From Alphaproteobacteria bacterium SS10 (GTDB lineage Bacteria; Pseudomonadota; Alphaproteobacteria; TMED2), in assembly GCA_019192455.1 (NCBI GenBank), contig JAHCML010000003.1, positions 13,717 to 54,002 of the forward strand: DNA of 40,286 nt. Direction: 5' to 3'. The translations under genes were made by a program, and so were the position numbers. Below the pieces are notes generated by a model, which searched no databases, was not told where the DNA came from, and saw only the letters and a list, made by a program, of their open reading frames with translations. Numbering within the stretch: the stretch's first letter is position 1; each line of letters begins with the position of its first letter. Positions 24,936 through 33,158 of the stretch are shown piece after piece.

Positions 24936-26065
24936 GCGGCTTCTTCCTGTTTGAGGAATTCTGGGCGGAGGCCCTTGCGGAAGTCGTTCATGATGTCGAG
25001 GAACTCTTCTGCGGTACAGTTGGTCTTGCTTTCCGTCCCAAAGCGGAAGTCCCAAAAGGACATCGCGTGCTTAATCGCCGCGATTGAGGCTCCCAGATCG
25101 TAAAACATCTTTGGTGCATCATCGAGGAAGGCTCGGAATGCCTTCGGATCGCGCGAACGGATCAGCCCTGATTTATAGGCGTGATCATATTTGGCGATGG
25201 TCTTTTGGATCTCCACCAACTCACGCTTCATGCCGGTGATGGTCGTGCTGCGCATGTCCTCGATTTGGAACTCAATGTCCTTACTCGAGAAGTGGGTGAT
25301 CCGCATGTATTTGACCCGGTTCTGGAAGCCCTCAAACTTCTGCTTCACCATGCCAAGATTACTCTTGTAGTAGATGAAGCCCTTCCAGGCGAAGAGCACT
25401 TCTGGCGCATCCTCGGGCTTGATCTGCAGGCTATTAATCAGCGGGCGAATGGCCTCAACATCCCGGCTGTCCCACATCTTGTCGACAAGCCGCTGAATGC
25501 TCTCATCACTGGTGGCCCCACCTTCGGATTGGCCCTCATAGGCAAGCTCAGCCAGCGGGGTGAACTCGCGTTCGACGAAGCCGCGGATCTGCTTGTACTC
25601 CGCCGGGTTCAGGTCGAAATACGCCATGTGAGGATTGTAGCCCTCAAGGCGCATTTTCTCGCGTAGTAGGAACGGATCAAGCGACGGCAGATGGTCTAGG
25701 ATGCGGAGCAGGTTGATGTCCTTCACCACATCGTCTGGGTTGGTTTCTGGGCCTAGGCCAAAATGCTCATGGAACACGTCGGCGGCGCCGCGTTGATCCA
25801 CGAAGATATACTTGCCGCCTTCTTCCAGGCGGTCGGCGTTAAAGGCAGCGAAGATTTTGGTGCCGACACTGCGGCCACCATCAAAAATCTCTAGCTCATC
25901 CTCGCGCAGGCGGTGCTTGAGGAAGATGCCGTGATTAAGGGATGCATTGCGGAAGAAGGGGGCGAAGTCACCATCCGTATCGGCCACCATCTTGGCGACG
26001 GAGGGGGTGCGTTCCAGCAAGTTTAGGATCCGAGCCGATGAGGGCCGATCCTTGATGTTTGCCAT
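24932..26065 (-). CDS. Uncharacterised soluble protein, about 377 residues
   Basis: This is a long, charged, largely helical protein with no membrane segments, signal peptide or catalytic motif that I can name. The ATG at 26065 (MANIKDRPSSARI) is preferred; a more upstream in-frame ATG adds 14 residues. Notable stretches are GRSVGTKIFAAFNADR, YIFVDQRGAADVFHEHFG, the aromatic FAWKGFIYYKSNLGMV and FWDFRFGTE, with a probable coiled coil (SSKDIEFQIEDMRS to AKYDHAYKSG). Its size and clean codon usage argue for a real, functional gene. Whether it is lineage-specific needs a profile search. Confidence 0.85.
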   Translation of the reverse strand: MANIKDRPSSARILNLLERTPSVAKMVADTDGDFAPFFRNASLNHGIFLKHRLREDELEIFDGGRSVGTKIFAAFNADRLEEGGKYIFVDQRGAADVFHEHFGLGPETNPDDVVKDINLLRILDHLPSLDPFLLREKMRLEGYNPHMAYFDLNPAEYKQIRGFVEREFTPLAELAYEGQSEGGATSDESIQRLVDKMWDSRDVEAIRPLINSLQIKPEDAPEVLFAWKGFIYYKSNLGMVKQKFEGFQNRVKYMRITHFSSKDIEFQIEDMRSTTITGMKRELVEIQKTIAKYDHAYKSGLIRSRDPKAFRAFLDDAPKMFYDLGASIAAIKHAMSFWDFRFGTESKTNCTAEEFLDIMNDFRKGLRPEFLKQEEAA

Positions 26066-26152
26066 GTTGCGGTATGGCGTGTTGACGACAGCCAATGGTC
26101 CCCTCACTGACCTCTAATCGGCTAACCTACAGCTTCGGGAGGCTAGGCCGAG

Positions 26153-26677
26153 TTATTCTTCGTCGTCACTATTCACGTGTTCGAACCACTCCGCAAGTAC
26201 CAGTTCGACGATCTGGGCCCTGGTCTTATGACGCACCGCTCCAGCGTTATCGAGGGCCTGAATGGTGCGGGCGGAGAGCTTCAGTTCAATTGTTTCTGGC
26301 TCGTTGTCATCATCGGCGGGCCAAGGCTCGATCATCACCGCCAACCCCTCGCCATGTTGTGGGTCGCGGGCGAGGTCATAGAGATTGGTTGGGCGCGGCG
26401 GCCGGCGTCGCAGTTCCATGAGGCCTTGTAGATGAAGCGCCAACGCCTCGCGGGCGGAGAACAGCGCCTCTTCAATCGTCCGGCCAGCAGTCACACAGCC
26501 AGGTAGATCTGGGAAATACATGCTGTATTCGGAATCCGGATCCTTGCTCAACACACCGGCATAGGCCGTCGGCTCCAACGCATCCAGTTTCACCCGGGCG
26601 CGAAGATCACGGCCTGGGCGCGGCGGTGCGCCAGCACGTGCTGGGCGTCGAGAGGTTGGGCGATCACGGTCAGTCAT
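26153..26677 (-). CDS. hicB: HicB-family antitoxin with C-terminal ribbon-helix-helix segment
   Basis: This 174-residue antitoxin has a partial RNase-H-like HicB core (about 38-90) with YFPDLPGCVTAGRTIEEAL and a C-terminal segment (about 128-165, ETIELKLSARTIQALDNAG) that resembles a ribbon-helix-helix DNA-binding domain. It should neutralise HicA and repress the operon. It is longer than common HicB proteins owing to a basic Arg/Pro-rich N-terminus of about 28 residues and an acidic linker. hicA lies upstream in the same direction with a 102-base gap, unusually wide for this pair. Confidence 0.85.
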   Translation of the reverse strand: MTDRDRPTSRRPARAGAPPRPGRDLRARVKLDALEPTAYAGVLSKDPDSEYSMYFPDLPGCVTAGRTIEEALFSAREALALHLQGLMELRRRPPRPTNLYDLARDPQHGEGLAVMIEPWPADDDNEPETIELKLSARTIQALDNAGAVRHKTRAQIVELVLAEWFEHVNSDDEE

Positions 26678-26779
26678 GGGGAATAGGGTGCATTAGCGGT
26701 GAGCAAGGAAGCAAACTAATCCGCGATTTATGACGGTTCGATGCTCATGCGCAAGCAGGCTTTGCGAGCCGGGCCAAAC

Positions 26780-27028
26780 TTAAGGGGCTGGCCGTGACGT
26801 ATGGTCCGTCGCTTCCCTTGGCTTGATACCGCGGTTGCGGAGGTCGATCCCGGTACTGCGCTCAATACCGGCGACGGTGCCCACAGACAGCACCCGCTTC
26901 ATCTTCGGCACTGTCACATAGCGCCGGTCACTCTCGCGGAACCATTGGGTATGGGTACCCTTCTGGCGCTTCATGACGAAGCCCTCTTCCTTGAGGCGAT
27001 CGGTTATTTGCTTAACTTTTAAAGGCAC
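26780..27028 (-). CDS. hicA: HicA-family mRNA interferase toxin
   Basis: This 82-residue dsRBD-fold toxin should cleave mRNA and be blocked by HicB. The family order is visible: an N-terminal helix (VKQITDRLKEEGFVMKRQ), the catalytic His26 in KGTHTQW, a strand YVTVPKM and the C-terminal LSVGTVAGIERSTGI helix. The C-terminal 15 or so residues (KPREATDHTSRPAP) extend beyond the usual end. It is the first gene of the hicA-hicB pair, which is the classical order. Confidence 0.88.
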   Translation of the reverse strand: MPLKVKQITDRLKEEGFVMKRQKGTHTQWFRESDRRYVTVPKMKRVLSVGTVAGIERSTGIDLRNRGIKPREATDHTSRPAP

Positions 27029-27124
27029 GAAACCAGCCTAAGCTGCGACAAGCGGTAACACCCTTGTAACATTAGGCCGGTTTGATGAAAGCCCCGCGCC
27101 CGCTTTAGCAGTAAAAAATGACGC

Positions 27125-27787
27125 TTAGGGTAGGTAGGCCATGGCAAAGATGGCGGTTTCTGCCGGAACGGCGGCCTGCAGAATGGTCAGGCCCATAAAG
27201 ACCAAGGCAATCACCAGATTAATCGCCCGGGCAACGGGGCCACGCTCGATTGAGATGGGCTCGATGCTGCGCCAGAACCCAAATTTGCGCAGAAGGCGCA
27301 GCGGGAAGGTGGTGAAGATGCCGGTGCCCAAAGCCAACCAGGTCAACGGATTGATCAGACCCTCAATCGACCGGCGCAACTCAACATTAAGGCCGCCAGC
27401 ATACTGTTCGACATGGTCCCGAACGTAATTCGCATCCTTGATCACCAGATGAGTGTGGCCGTTTAGGCGGTTCTTGCCGACATCGGCGATCAGGTTGATG
27501 ACCAGGTGGTATTTGGAGAACAGGAATTTGGCGCCACGTGGCTTGTATTTAACAATGCCCAGGCGGCCCATATCCCGTTGAATCCGACGGGCGTGCCGGT
27601 TCAGCCACTCAAAGGTCCGGCGGTTCCGGCCCTCTTCAGCAATCAGAAGATCGAGCTTGGCTAGGAAGGTCTGGGCGGTTTGGCGCCGCTCCCAGTCGCG
27701 AAAGAGCATTGCCCCGCATCGACCTAGGCCGAGCAGCATAATGACGATCAACATGATTGGCGCGTAACCGATCAGTGTTGCGAACAC
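27125..27787 (-). CDS. Uncharacterised membrane protein
   Basis: This 220-residue protein starts with GTG, with GGGAG about 10 bases upstream. It has one N-terminal membrane helix (about 5-27), a basic, charged cytoplasmic or periplasmic domain (30-140) and two C-terminal helices (about 146-166 and 188-212). The middle part contains YKPRGAKFLFSKYHL and NGHTHLVIKDANYVRDHV, which may bind something but match no motif that I know. It is probably transcribed alone. The 15-base palindrome at 27825-27839 lies 38 bases before the start. Confidence 0.75.
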   Translation of the reverse strand: MFATLIGYAPIMLIVIMLLGLGRCGAMLFRDWERRQTAQTFLAKLDLLIAEEGRNRRTFEWLNRHARRIQRDMGRLGIVKYKPRGAKFLFSKYHLVINLIADVGKNRLNGHTHLVIKDANYVRDHVEQYAGGLNVELRRSIEGLINPLTWLALGTGIFTTFPLRLLRKFGFWRSIEPISIERGPVARAINLVIALVFMGLTILQAAVPAETAIFAMAYLP

Positions 27788-28288
27788 GCGACGTCGTCTC
27801 CCTATGCTTGTTGCGGGTAATGACCTAGGCGGCGCCTAGACCCGGCGGTTGAATGCCCCTTTGCGAGCGGCGGTTTATAGCGCCAATTCGAAATAAGGCA
27901 AAATTGTGTCCAAATCTGTTTTAGCGGATGGGTAAGAAAGCCGCTGGTGCTTTAAATATCTGTAACATTCGATGAATGTCTGAAGTGCGTAATTGGCAGG
28001 GCTGGTTTGTCAGCTGTTTCTACCGCTGCTTCTGCCCTCAAATCTTACAACAGCCCAGCGAAAGCGCGCGCTTCCGGATTACAGATGGCCAACGCCTGAT
28101 GGGCGGTGAATAGGGCAAGTGGGCTTGATCAAAGAATCACAGTTCGTTGAGAAAACACGTCAGAGTCGTCGTCGCCATGGGCGTTTTAGAAAGACTCGCC
28201 ATAATGCGAACAGCGTAGTGATCAGGCCGCCCGATATGGGCTATCGCCGTTGATCACGGTCAGACTGCAGAATGCGGCGGAGGCGAAG
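27788..28288. other. 501-base stretch without a convincing gene, with three palindromes
   Basis: Only very short frames (13-15 codons) with no ribosome binding site are seen. It holds CTAGGC-GGC-GCCTAG (27825-27839), ACATTC-GAT-GAATGT (27965-27979), and a paired GTGATCA (28218-28224) / TGATCAC (28251-28257) with an inner GCCC/GGGC stem, which lies 31 bases before the lipoprotein start. The first may be an operator for the divergent membrane-protein gene and the last a 5'-leader structure. Confidence 0.5.
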
Positions 28289-28492
28289 ATGCGGCGTGTA
28301 ACGGTTCTTATGGTGATGGTCATGCTCGGCTTGGGCGCCTGCACGACATCAACGCAGCCAGCTTATCTCTACGGTGAACGGCCAGATAGCATGACGTATC
28401 CGAAGGCGCCGCGGCTCACCCCGCTGCAGCAGTTGGAAGGCTACTGGACTGATCCTTACTATTGGCCTTCCGATTTAGATCCGGCCAACTAG
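28289..28492 (+). CDS. Small outer-membrane or inner-membrane lipoprotein
   Basis: This 67-residue lipoprotein has a short signal peptide (MRRVTVLMVMVMLGLGAC) with a lipobox LGAC, so the Cys at position 18 is the acylated N-terminus of a mature protein of about 50 residues. GCGGAGGCGAAG before the ATG at 28289 contains a good ribosome binding site. The mature part is rich in Tyr, Trp and Pro (QPAYLYGERPDSMTYPKAP, then YWTDPYYWPSDLDP). Residue after the Cys is Thr, with no Asp retention signal, so the outer membrane is likely. No family recognised. Confidence 0.75.
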   Translation: MRRVTVLMVMVMLGLGACTTSTQPAYLYGERPDSMTYPKAPRLTPLQQLEGYWTDPYYWPSDLDPAN

Positions 28493-28595
28493 GCACAGCA
28501 ATATTCGAAAAATTTCCCGTTTGCGGTTTAACTGGCGTACTGGCAGTGTATGTTATTATCTGTGCGCGATTGTGTGCTGCGTGTTCATCGCTACG

Positions 28596-28609
28596 CATTC
28601 CATGGAATG
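28596..28609. repeat. 14-base perfect palindrome upstream of the ankyrin gene
   Basis: CATTCCATGGAATG is a perfect inverted repeat located 171 bases before the ankyrin-gene start. It shares the arms CATTC/GAATG with the palindrome at 27965-27979. The 287 bases between the lipoprotein and the ankyrin gene show no convincing gene. Confidence 0.35.
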
Positions 28610-28779
28610 TCGAGCGGGGTTTGGCAAATCTCAATGGGGTTGAGATTGGTCGTGACCTAGATGCATGGCGGATAGTTGCGGCCGTTTAAGAGGGGATACT
28701 TAATCCTGAACTGACTAGCGTTAGGGTGCTGGCACCTTAACCTTCGGGCCTTATGGCTCTCGGAACAGGTGGGGGATTT

Positions 28780-29193
28780 ATGCTCGAATATGCGCGGATG
28801 GTGCGTGCTATTCTAACTGATGACGCCGATGATCTTCGTCGTGCGGTCCAGGGTCCGGAAGTGGCGAACAGCTACGATGAAACCGGCCGTACACCTCTGC
28901 ATATCGCCGTTATGCACTCACGGGAGAAGGCGATTGAGCCTTTGATGGCCGCTGGTGCTGATAGCGAGCTACCAGCCAGCGATGGCCGCACCGCGAGTGA
29001 GATGGCGGAGGAGAAGGGCGGTAAGGTGCACCAGCATATGATCGCTGGTCAGATGTCCCAGCGTATCGCCATGGCGGAACAAGCCGCGCGAACCAATCGC
29101 CTTAAACAGGGTGAACGGAAGCCAACCTCAAGGGATGCCGTTGACGCCTTTAAACAACAGCGTCGGAGTGCCGCGCTACTCAGTGATAACTAG
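28780..29193 (+). CDS. Ankyrin-repeat protein
   Basis: This 137-residue soluble protein has an N-terminal helix pair (ARMVRAILTDDADDLRRAV) and two ankyrin repeats (about 35-67 and 68-98; DETGRTPLHIAVMHSREKAI, then LMAAGADSELPASDGRTASEMA), followed by a charged helical tail. Ankyrin repeats mediate protein-protein binding; the partner is unknown. The ATG at 28780 follows GGTGGGGGA and is preferred over one 27 bases upstream. A terminator follows the gene. Confidence 0.85.
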   Translation: MLEYARMVRAILTDDADDLRRAVQGPEVANSYDETGRTPLHIAVMHSREKAIEPLMAAGADSELPASDGRTASEMAEEKGGKVHQHMIAGQMSQRIAMAEQAARTNRLKQGERKPTSRDAVDAFKQQRRSAALLSDN

Positions 29194-29251
29194 GCGAACT
29201 AGCCGGTAGGCGGCGCAAATTGCGCGATACATACCATTGTAAGTTTTGATT

Positions 29252-29280
29252 AGGGCGCCCTCGGGCGTCCTTTTTGTTTT
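29252..29280 (+). terminator. Rho-independent terminator after the ankyrin gene
   Basis: AGGGCGCC (from 29252) pairs with GGGCGTCCT (to 29270), including one G-T pair, and is followed by TTTTTGTTTT. It lies 58 bases after the stop. Confidence 0.85.
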
Positions 29281-29380
29281 CCAGTCACTTAGTGGTTAGC
29301 ACCACTTCGCTTGCTCTTCGGTCTTGTGAAGGATACTCTGCCAAAAGTGTTTCATTTCGCATCAGTTTTAAGATCCCTTT

Positions 29381-29782
29381 ATGAGCAGCATGACCAGTAC
29401 CGTGGCCTTGGATGCCAACCTGATCCTGTTCAGTGATAAGCCGGTATTGATGCGGGCGATCCGTGACCATCTGCGCGAATGCAAGTTCACGAATGTAACC
29501 GTTATTACGGATCCTGAGCGTTTGATGACCGCCATGCGCAGTCAAGGCGCGGATCTACTGATCGCCGATATGGATGTTGAGCAGGACTGCTCCCTCAAAG
29601 TGATGAAGAAGATCCGTGAGGATGATCATCTGTTTCGGGTGCCGATCATCGCCCTTAGCGGTAATGCCTCCAAAGATACGGTGCTTAAGGCCGCGCGTGC
29701 TGGCGCCAATGACGTGGTGGTTAAGCCATTCCCGCTAAAGCAGCTTCATGATCGTGTGGTTGCTGCCCTAAGCCGCGACTGA
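29381..29782 (+). CDS. Stand-alone CheY-like receiver protein
   Basis: This 133-residue single-domain response regulator carries phosphoacceptor D63 (LLIADMD), S93 in place of the usual Thr (IALSGNAS) and K115 (VVVKPFPL). The usual acidic pair after the first strand is S18-D19 rather than DD or ED, so the Mg-binding site is weaker than usual, though D19 may suffice. No output domain is fused. It could act on a partner kinase or protein elsewhere. It is followed 12 bases later by the DUF429 gene, likely co-transcribed. An alternative ATG lies 9 bases downstream. Confidence 0.9.
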   Translation: MSSMTSTVALDANLILFSDKPVLMRAIRDHLRECKFTNVTVITDPERLMTAMRSQGADLLIADMDVEQDCSLKVMKKIREDDHLFRVPIIALSGNASKDTVLKAARAGANDVVVKPFPLKQLHDRVVAALSRD

Positions 29783-29794
29783 TACTTCCCAACT

Positions 29795-30775
29795 ATGACC
29801 GCAATTTCGCTGCCCCCTGGTGGCGCTGTTTGGCATGTGGATTGGAGTATCCGACCAGCTAAACGCTGGATGACCGCTATTACCATGGCCACTGATGGCC
29901 GTTTGATAGCCTCTGGCCCACAGCCTTTTCAGCCCCAGCTCGACAAGTTACTCAGCATTGATGGCGTTCTACCCGCGCCGTTGGTGATCGGGTTGGACAT
30001 GCCCATTGGCCTGCCTGAGCCCTATGCCAGAAGGGTCGGGATCACTGATTTTTGTCGCTTCCTCAAAGGTGAGGAGGGGCCAGATTGGTCGGATTTCTCA
30101 ACCGTGTCTGAGCGGCTTGCGACCGTTACCCCGAACCGCCCCTTTTTCCCGAAGGGTAATATCGCTGACACTGACAAGCAGGGCGGCAAGCCACAGCAGA
30201 ACTGGCTAAAGCAGCTGGGCATGGAGAAAGCGGAAACCTATCGCCGCTGCGACTTGGGCACGGATGATCGCGCCTCAGCGGCAAGCCTGTTTTGGACCAA
30301 GGGGGCCAATCAGGTAGGTAAGGCAGCGCTGTCCGGCTGGTCTGAATTGATCGCACCACTGCTTCGCCATCAGGCGGATCAGGTTGGCCTTTGGCCATTC
30401 GATGGTGACCTTGCGGCACTCGTCCAGGACCGGCGGGTCACAGTCGTTGAGGCCTATCCGGGTGAAATCTATGGCTGGTTTGGTTGCAAGCCCAGATCAA
30501 AGACCAAGCGAGACTCCCGGTTGGAGCAGGTCGTAGCTTTAGAAGCAGCAATCGACCAGCTGGAGCTTCAGCTTTCATCTGACGCTAAGCAGCAGCTGGC
30601 CGATGGCTTTGGCGATGATGATAAGGGTGAGGACCGTTTTGACTGCTTTGTTGGCGCGCTGGGGTTGGTTGCCGTGCTTGCCGACCACCAACCGGCACCA
30701 ACCCCAGAAGACCCAATCTTCCGATCAATCGAAGGATGGATCTTGGGGCAGTCGCTGGATTGTTTAGAGCGCTAG
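29795..30775 (+). CDS. DUF429-like protein (RNase H-fold)
   Basis: This 326-residue protein resembles DUF429 proteins, which have an RNase H-like fold of unknown activity. Expected acidic strand ends are visible: HVDWS (D16), IGLDMPIGLP (D68), VVEAYPGE near residue 220 and EDRFDCFVGALGL near 288. Between them lies a variable insertion with NRPFFPKGN and a Trp-rich segment. It shares an operon with the receiver, but no functional link is known. The acidic residues suggest a metal-dependent nuclease or hydrolase, which is inference from the fold. Confidence 0.8.
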   Translation: MTAISLPPGGAVWHVDWSIRPAKRWMTAITMATDGRLIASGPQPFQPQLDKLLSIDGVLPAPLVIGLDMPIGLPEPYARRVGITDFCRFLKGEEGPDWSDFSTVSERLATVTPNRPFFPKGNIADTDKQGGKPQQNWLKQLGMEKAETYRRCDLGTDDRASAASLFWTKGANQVGKAALSGWSELIAPLLRHQADQVGLWPFDGDLAALVQDRRVTVVEAYPGEIYGWFGCKPRSKTKRDSRLEQVVALEAAIDQLELQLSSDAKQQLADGFGDDDKGEDRFDCFVGALGLVAVLADHQPAPTPEDPIFRSIEGWILGQSLDCLER

Positions 30776-30784
30776 CGGTGCCGC

Positions 30785-31864
30785 TTACTGTTGTGCGGTT
30801 TCTTCGCTTTCCGCATAGGCGCGGGGGCGGAACACCGTCTCGGCCAGGCGGCTGAATGGACGGCCCAGGGCTGTGGTCGTGATCTGCACCTTACTGAACA
30901 GTGGCAAATCACTCTCAGTGTGCATGAAGTCGATGCGCACCAGCTGGCGACGATCCGTTGGCTCGAAGGTCCGTTGGAATTCTTCACTCAGTTTGGAGGC
31001 GACTGGATAGATGTGCTTCACCCGGCCAGACATGCTCTCAACACCCGCTTGGATAACGACCTCTTGCTCAAGCTCTAGGTTATAGGCGGTGCCGGTAGGA
31101 ACCTGCGCCAATACAAAGGGCTTGTTGAAGTAGATCTCCATCAGGCTATCGCCGGGTTCAACGACGGCACCTTCAAGGATGTTCAGATTGGCAATCAGCC
31201 CCTCATGGGCGGCAAGGACATCACCGTTGTTGTAAGCGTCTTCCAGAAGGCTCAACGCCTCAGTCAGCTCATCCAGGCTGTGGCTCATCAACTCGATCGT
31301 GTTGTCGATGGTCTTGGCGTCAGCAATAACCTGCTGCGCGTCGCGCATGCTGGTGAACGCCTCATCAACCGCATTGGCCAGCCGGTCGGCACGAACCAGG
31401 CCACGCTCTTTCGCGTCGCGGGTGTTGCGCAGGCTCTCTTCCAAAATGCGGGAGCGTTCGAGTGCGGCGGTGCGGGTCGCGAGCAGCACCTCACGCCGGG
31501 AGACCATGGCGTTCAAATCGCGCTGCATGGTGAGCTGTTGGGAGCGGAGGTCGGCCAGACGCTCAAGCACGTCACGGCTGCGGATACGGGCCAGCAAATC
31601 GCCCTTCTGGACGACGGTGCCTTCCTCAACAAACAGCTCCATTACCGTGCCGCGATGCTCAGTCGCGACGGCGTAATTGTCCTGCATCACCTGACCATCG
31701 GCATCGAGGTATAGCAGGTGACCGAAGGCCAGGTCGGCGATGCCCAGGGCAACAATGCCCAGCAGCCCCAGATAAATCTGGCGGCCATAGCTCTTCTTAG
31801 GCTTACGCTTTTCGGTAACCAGTTGGTCGACGCGGGCCTTGGGTTTGATACGACGCATTACCAT
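30785..31864 (-). CDS. HlyD-family membrane fusion-like protein
   Basis: This 359-residue periplasmic adaptor-like protein has a basic cytoplasmic N-terminus, one membrane helix (about 29-51), a first lipoyl-like half (GTVMELFVEEGTVVQKGDLL, about 72-91), a long coiled coil (about 97-215), a second lipoyl half with AHEGLIANLNILEG and a C-terminal beta-barrel region. Such proteins bridge inner and outer membrane machinery, or act as the Alg44-like copolymerase of polysaccharide synthases. It overlaps the upstream glycosyltransferase gene by 7 bases, so the two are translationally coupled. No PilZ domain is seen, unlike Alg44. No ABC transporter or outer-membrane factor lies in the window. Confidence 0.88.
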   Translation of the reverse strand: MVMRRIKPKARVDQLVTEKRKPKKSYGRQIYLGLLGIVALGIADLAFGHLLYLDADGQVMQDNYAVATEHRGTVMELFVEEGTVVQKGDLLARIRSRDVLERLADLRSQQLTMQRDLNAMVSRREVLLATRTAALERSRILEESLRNTRDAKERGLVRADRLANAVDEAFTSMRDAQQVIADAKTIDNTIELMSHSLDELTEALSLLEDAYNNGDVLAAHEGLIANLNILEGAVVEPGDSLMEIYFNKPFVLAQVPTGTAYNLELEQEVVIQAGVESMSGRVKHIYPVASKLSEEFQRTFEPTDRRQLVRIDFMHTESDLPLFSKVQITTTALGRPFSRLAETVFRPRAYAESEETAQQ

Positions 31865-33135
31865 TGTTGGACGCTCCGGCGCACTTTCTCCGGATAGAAG
31901 CTGTCTTTGTAGCTGCTGCGGAACGCGAGTTCCGTGAAGCAGGCGGCAATCCGGATGAAACGTAGGAAGAAACTAACATAGACGCTGTAGCCCGGGATGT
32001 AGATCCAGAGCCGGTGCATACCGCGGCGCGGCGCCACCAAAGCGCAGGTGAAGAAGGTGAAAGCAGACATCGTGGTGTAAACGGCCCAAAGGAACAGGAC
32101 CAACGGCACCAAGAGATGCGGGAAGAAGATGACCACGTAAGGCAGGTACAGCAGCCAGCTGAACGGCAGCAACACATTGAAGAACAGCGCATTAACGCTG
32201 GCAAAGATATCGCGCCAGCGGAACTGCTTAGAGGTCGGGCTGAACACGCTGCGGAACTTGCGGAAGCGGTTGCGGATCAGGCTGCGATCCCAACGCATGC
32301 GCTGGCGGATAACGCCCAGGTCGCTATCTGGCACATTCGTTAGGCACCAAGCATCCTCAGCAAAGCCAACCTTCCAGCCGGCACGGCGCAGCTTGATGGT
32401 CAGGTTACTGTCATCGCCCGGGCCTACATCCCAGCCGCCGACACGCTCAACGGCTTCACGCCGGAACGCACCGAACGCGCCAGAGACGATCATCAGCCAA
32501 TCCATCTGATCGAGGAACTGACGACCCAGGCTGATATTGTCGAGATACTCAATCGCCTGGAACCGGGTGATCAAATTGTCGTCAACATTGCGCGCGGCAA
32601 TATTGCCGGACACGGCGCCAATTTCATCATCGGATAATAGGCGGGCGACGATGCGCTCAATCGCGTCATCATCAAAGCTGGTGTCGATATCGCAGGACAC
32701 CAACACATCATGCTTACAAAGACTGAAGCCCAGGTTGAGCGCCGCTGCCTTACCACCACGTAGATCGGTTGAGCGGTAGTCATCAATCAGACCCTGACGC
32801 TTTAGGCGGCGGGCGACTGAGCTCATATCATCGGTTGAGCCATCGTCGATTACGACGATCTGGATGTTTTCCTGGGTCTGGCGGCGCAGGGTGCGAACCG
32901 CTGCCGGCAGGCGGCTGCCCTCGTTATGGCCCACTAGCAGGACACTAACCGGTACCTCGCGGCGGCTTGGCGCCGGTGGACGCCGGACCAGGGCCCAGGT
33001 CAGGCCAACTGCCAGGGTTGAGAGGGTGAAGCGCGGCAAGTCAAAGAGGAACAGTGGCCAAAACAGGTAGAAGGCTGCCTGCCAGTCAAGCTGGCCAGCC
33101 AACAAGAACCCCTCTTTGAGCCAATCGGAAAACAT
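31858..33135 (-). CDS. Membrane glycosyltransferase family 2 (processive polysaccharide synthase-like)
   Basis: This 425-residue inner-membrane enzyme has the bacterial cellulose, alginate and hyaluronan synthase layout. It has N-terminal hydrophobic segments (about 20-50) and a cytoplasmic GT-A domain with VVIDDGS (D97-D98), DxD at D149-D151 and the acceptor-site GPGDD (D241-D242). QRMRW (278-282, the QxxRW motif of processive synthases) follows. Three or more membrane helices at about 312-400 should make the export channel. The sugar is unknown. The HlyD-like protein probably guides the chain through the periplasm, and the TackOD1/degenerate GGDEF protein encoded just upstream is a candidate regulator. 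Confidence 0.93.
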   Translation of the reverse strand: MFSDWLKEGFLLAGQLDWQAAFYLFWPLFLFDLPRFTLSTLAVGLTWALVRRPPAPSRREVPVSVLLVGHNEGSRLPAAVRTLRRQTQENIQIVVIDDGSTDDMSSVARRLKRQGLIDDYRSTDLRGGKAAALNLGFSLCKHDVLVSCDIDTSFDDDAIERIVARLLSDDEIGAVSGNIAARNVDDNLITRFQAIEYLDNISLGRQFLDQMDWLMIVSGAFGAFRREAVERVGGWDVGPGDDSNLTIKLRRAGWKVGFAEDAWCLTNVPDSDLGVIRQRMRWDRSLIRNRFRKFRSVFSPTSKQFRWRDIFASVNALFFNVLLPFSWLLYLPYVVIFFPHLLVPLVLFLWAVYTTMSAFTFFTCALVAPRRGMHRLWIYIPGYSVYVSFFLRFIRIAACFTELAFRSSYKDSFYPEKVRRSVQQW

Positions 33136-33158
33136 GACGCCGCCCTAACCCGTTACTT

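Noticed and set aside
28462-28689. 75-codon frame after the lipoprotein gene
   Set aside because: It overlaps the lipoprotein 3' end, starts with TTG without a ribosome binding site and shows no conserved-looking features, although a short membrane peptide cannot be fully excluded.
30785-31864. HlyD-like protein as the type I secretion adaptor for the RTX protein
   Set aside because: It is translationally coupled to a glycosyltransferase, no ABC transporter or TolC-like gene is adjacent, and the RTX gene is on the other strand; a polysaccharide role fits better.
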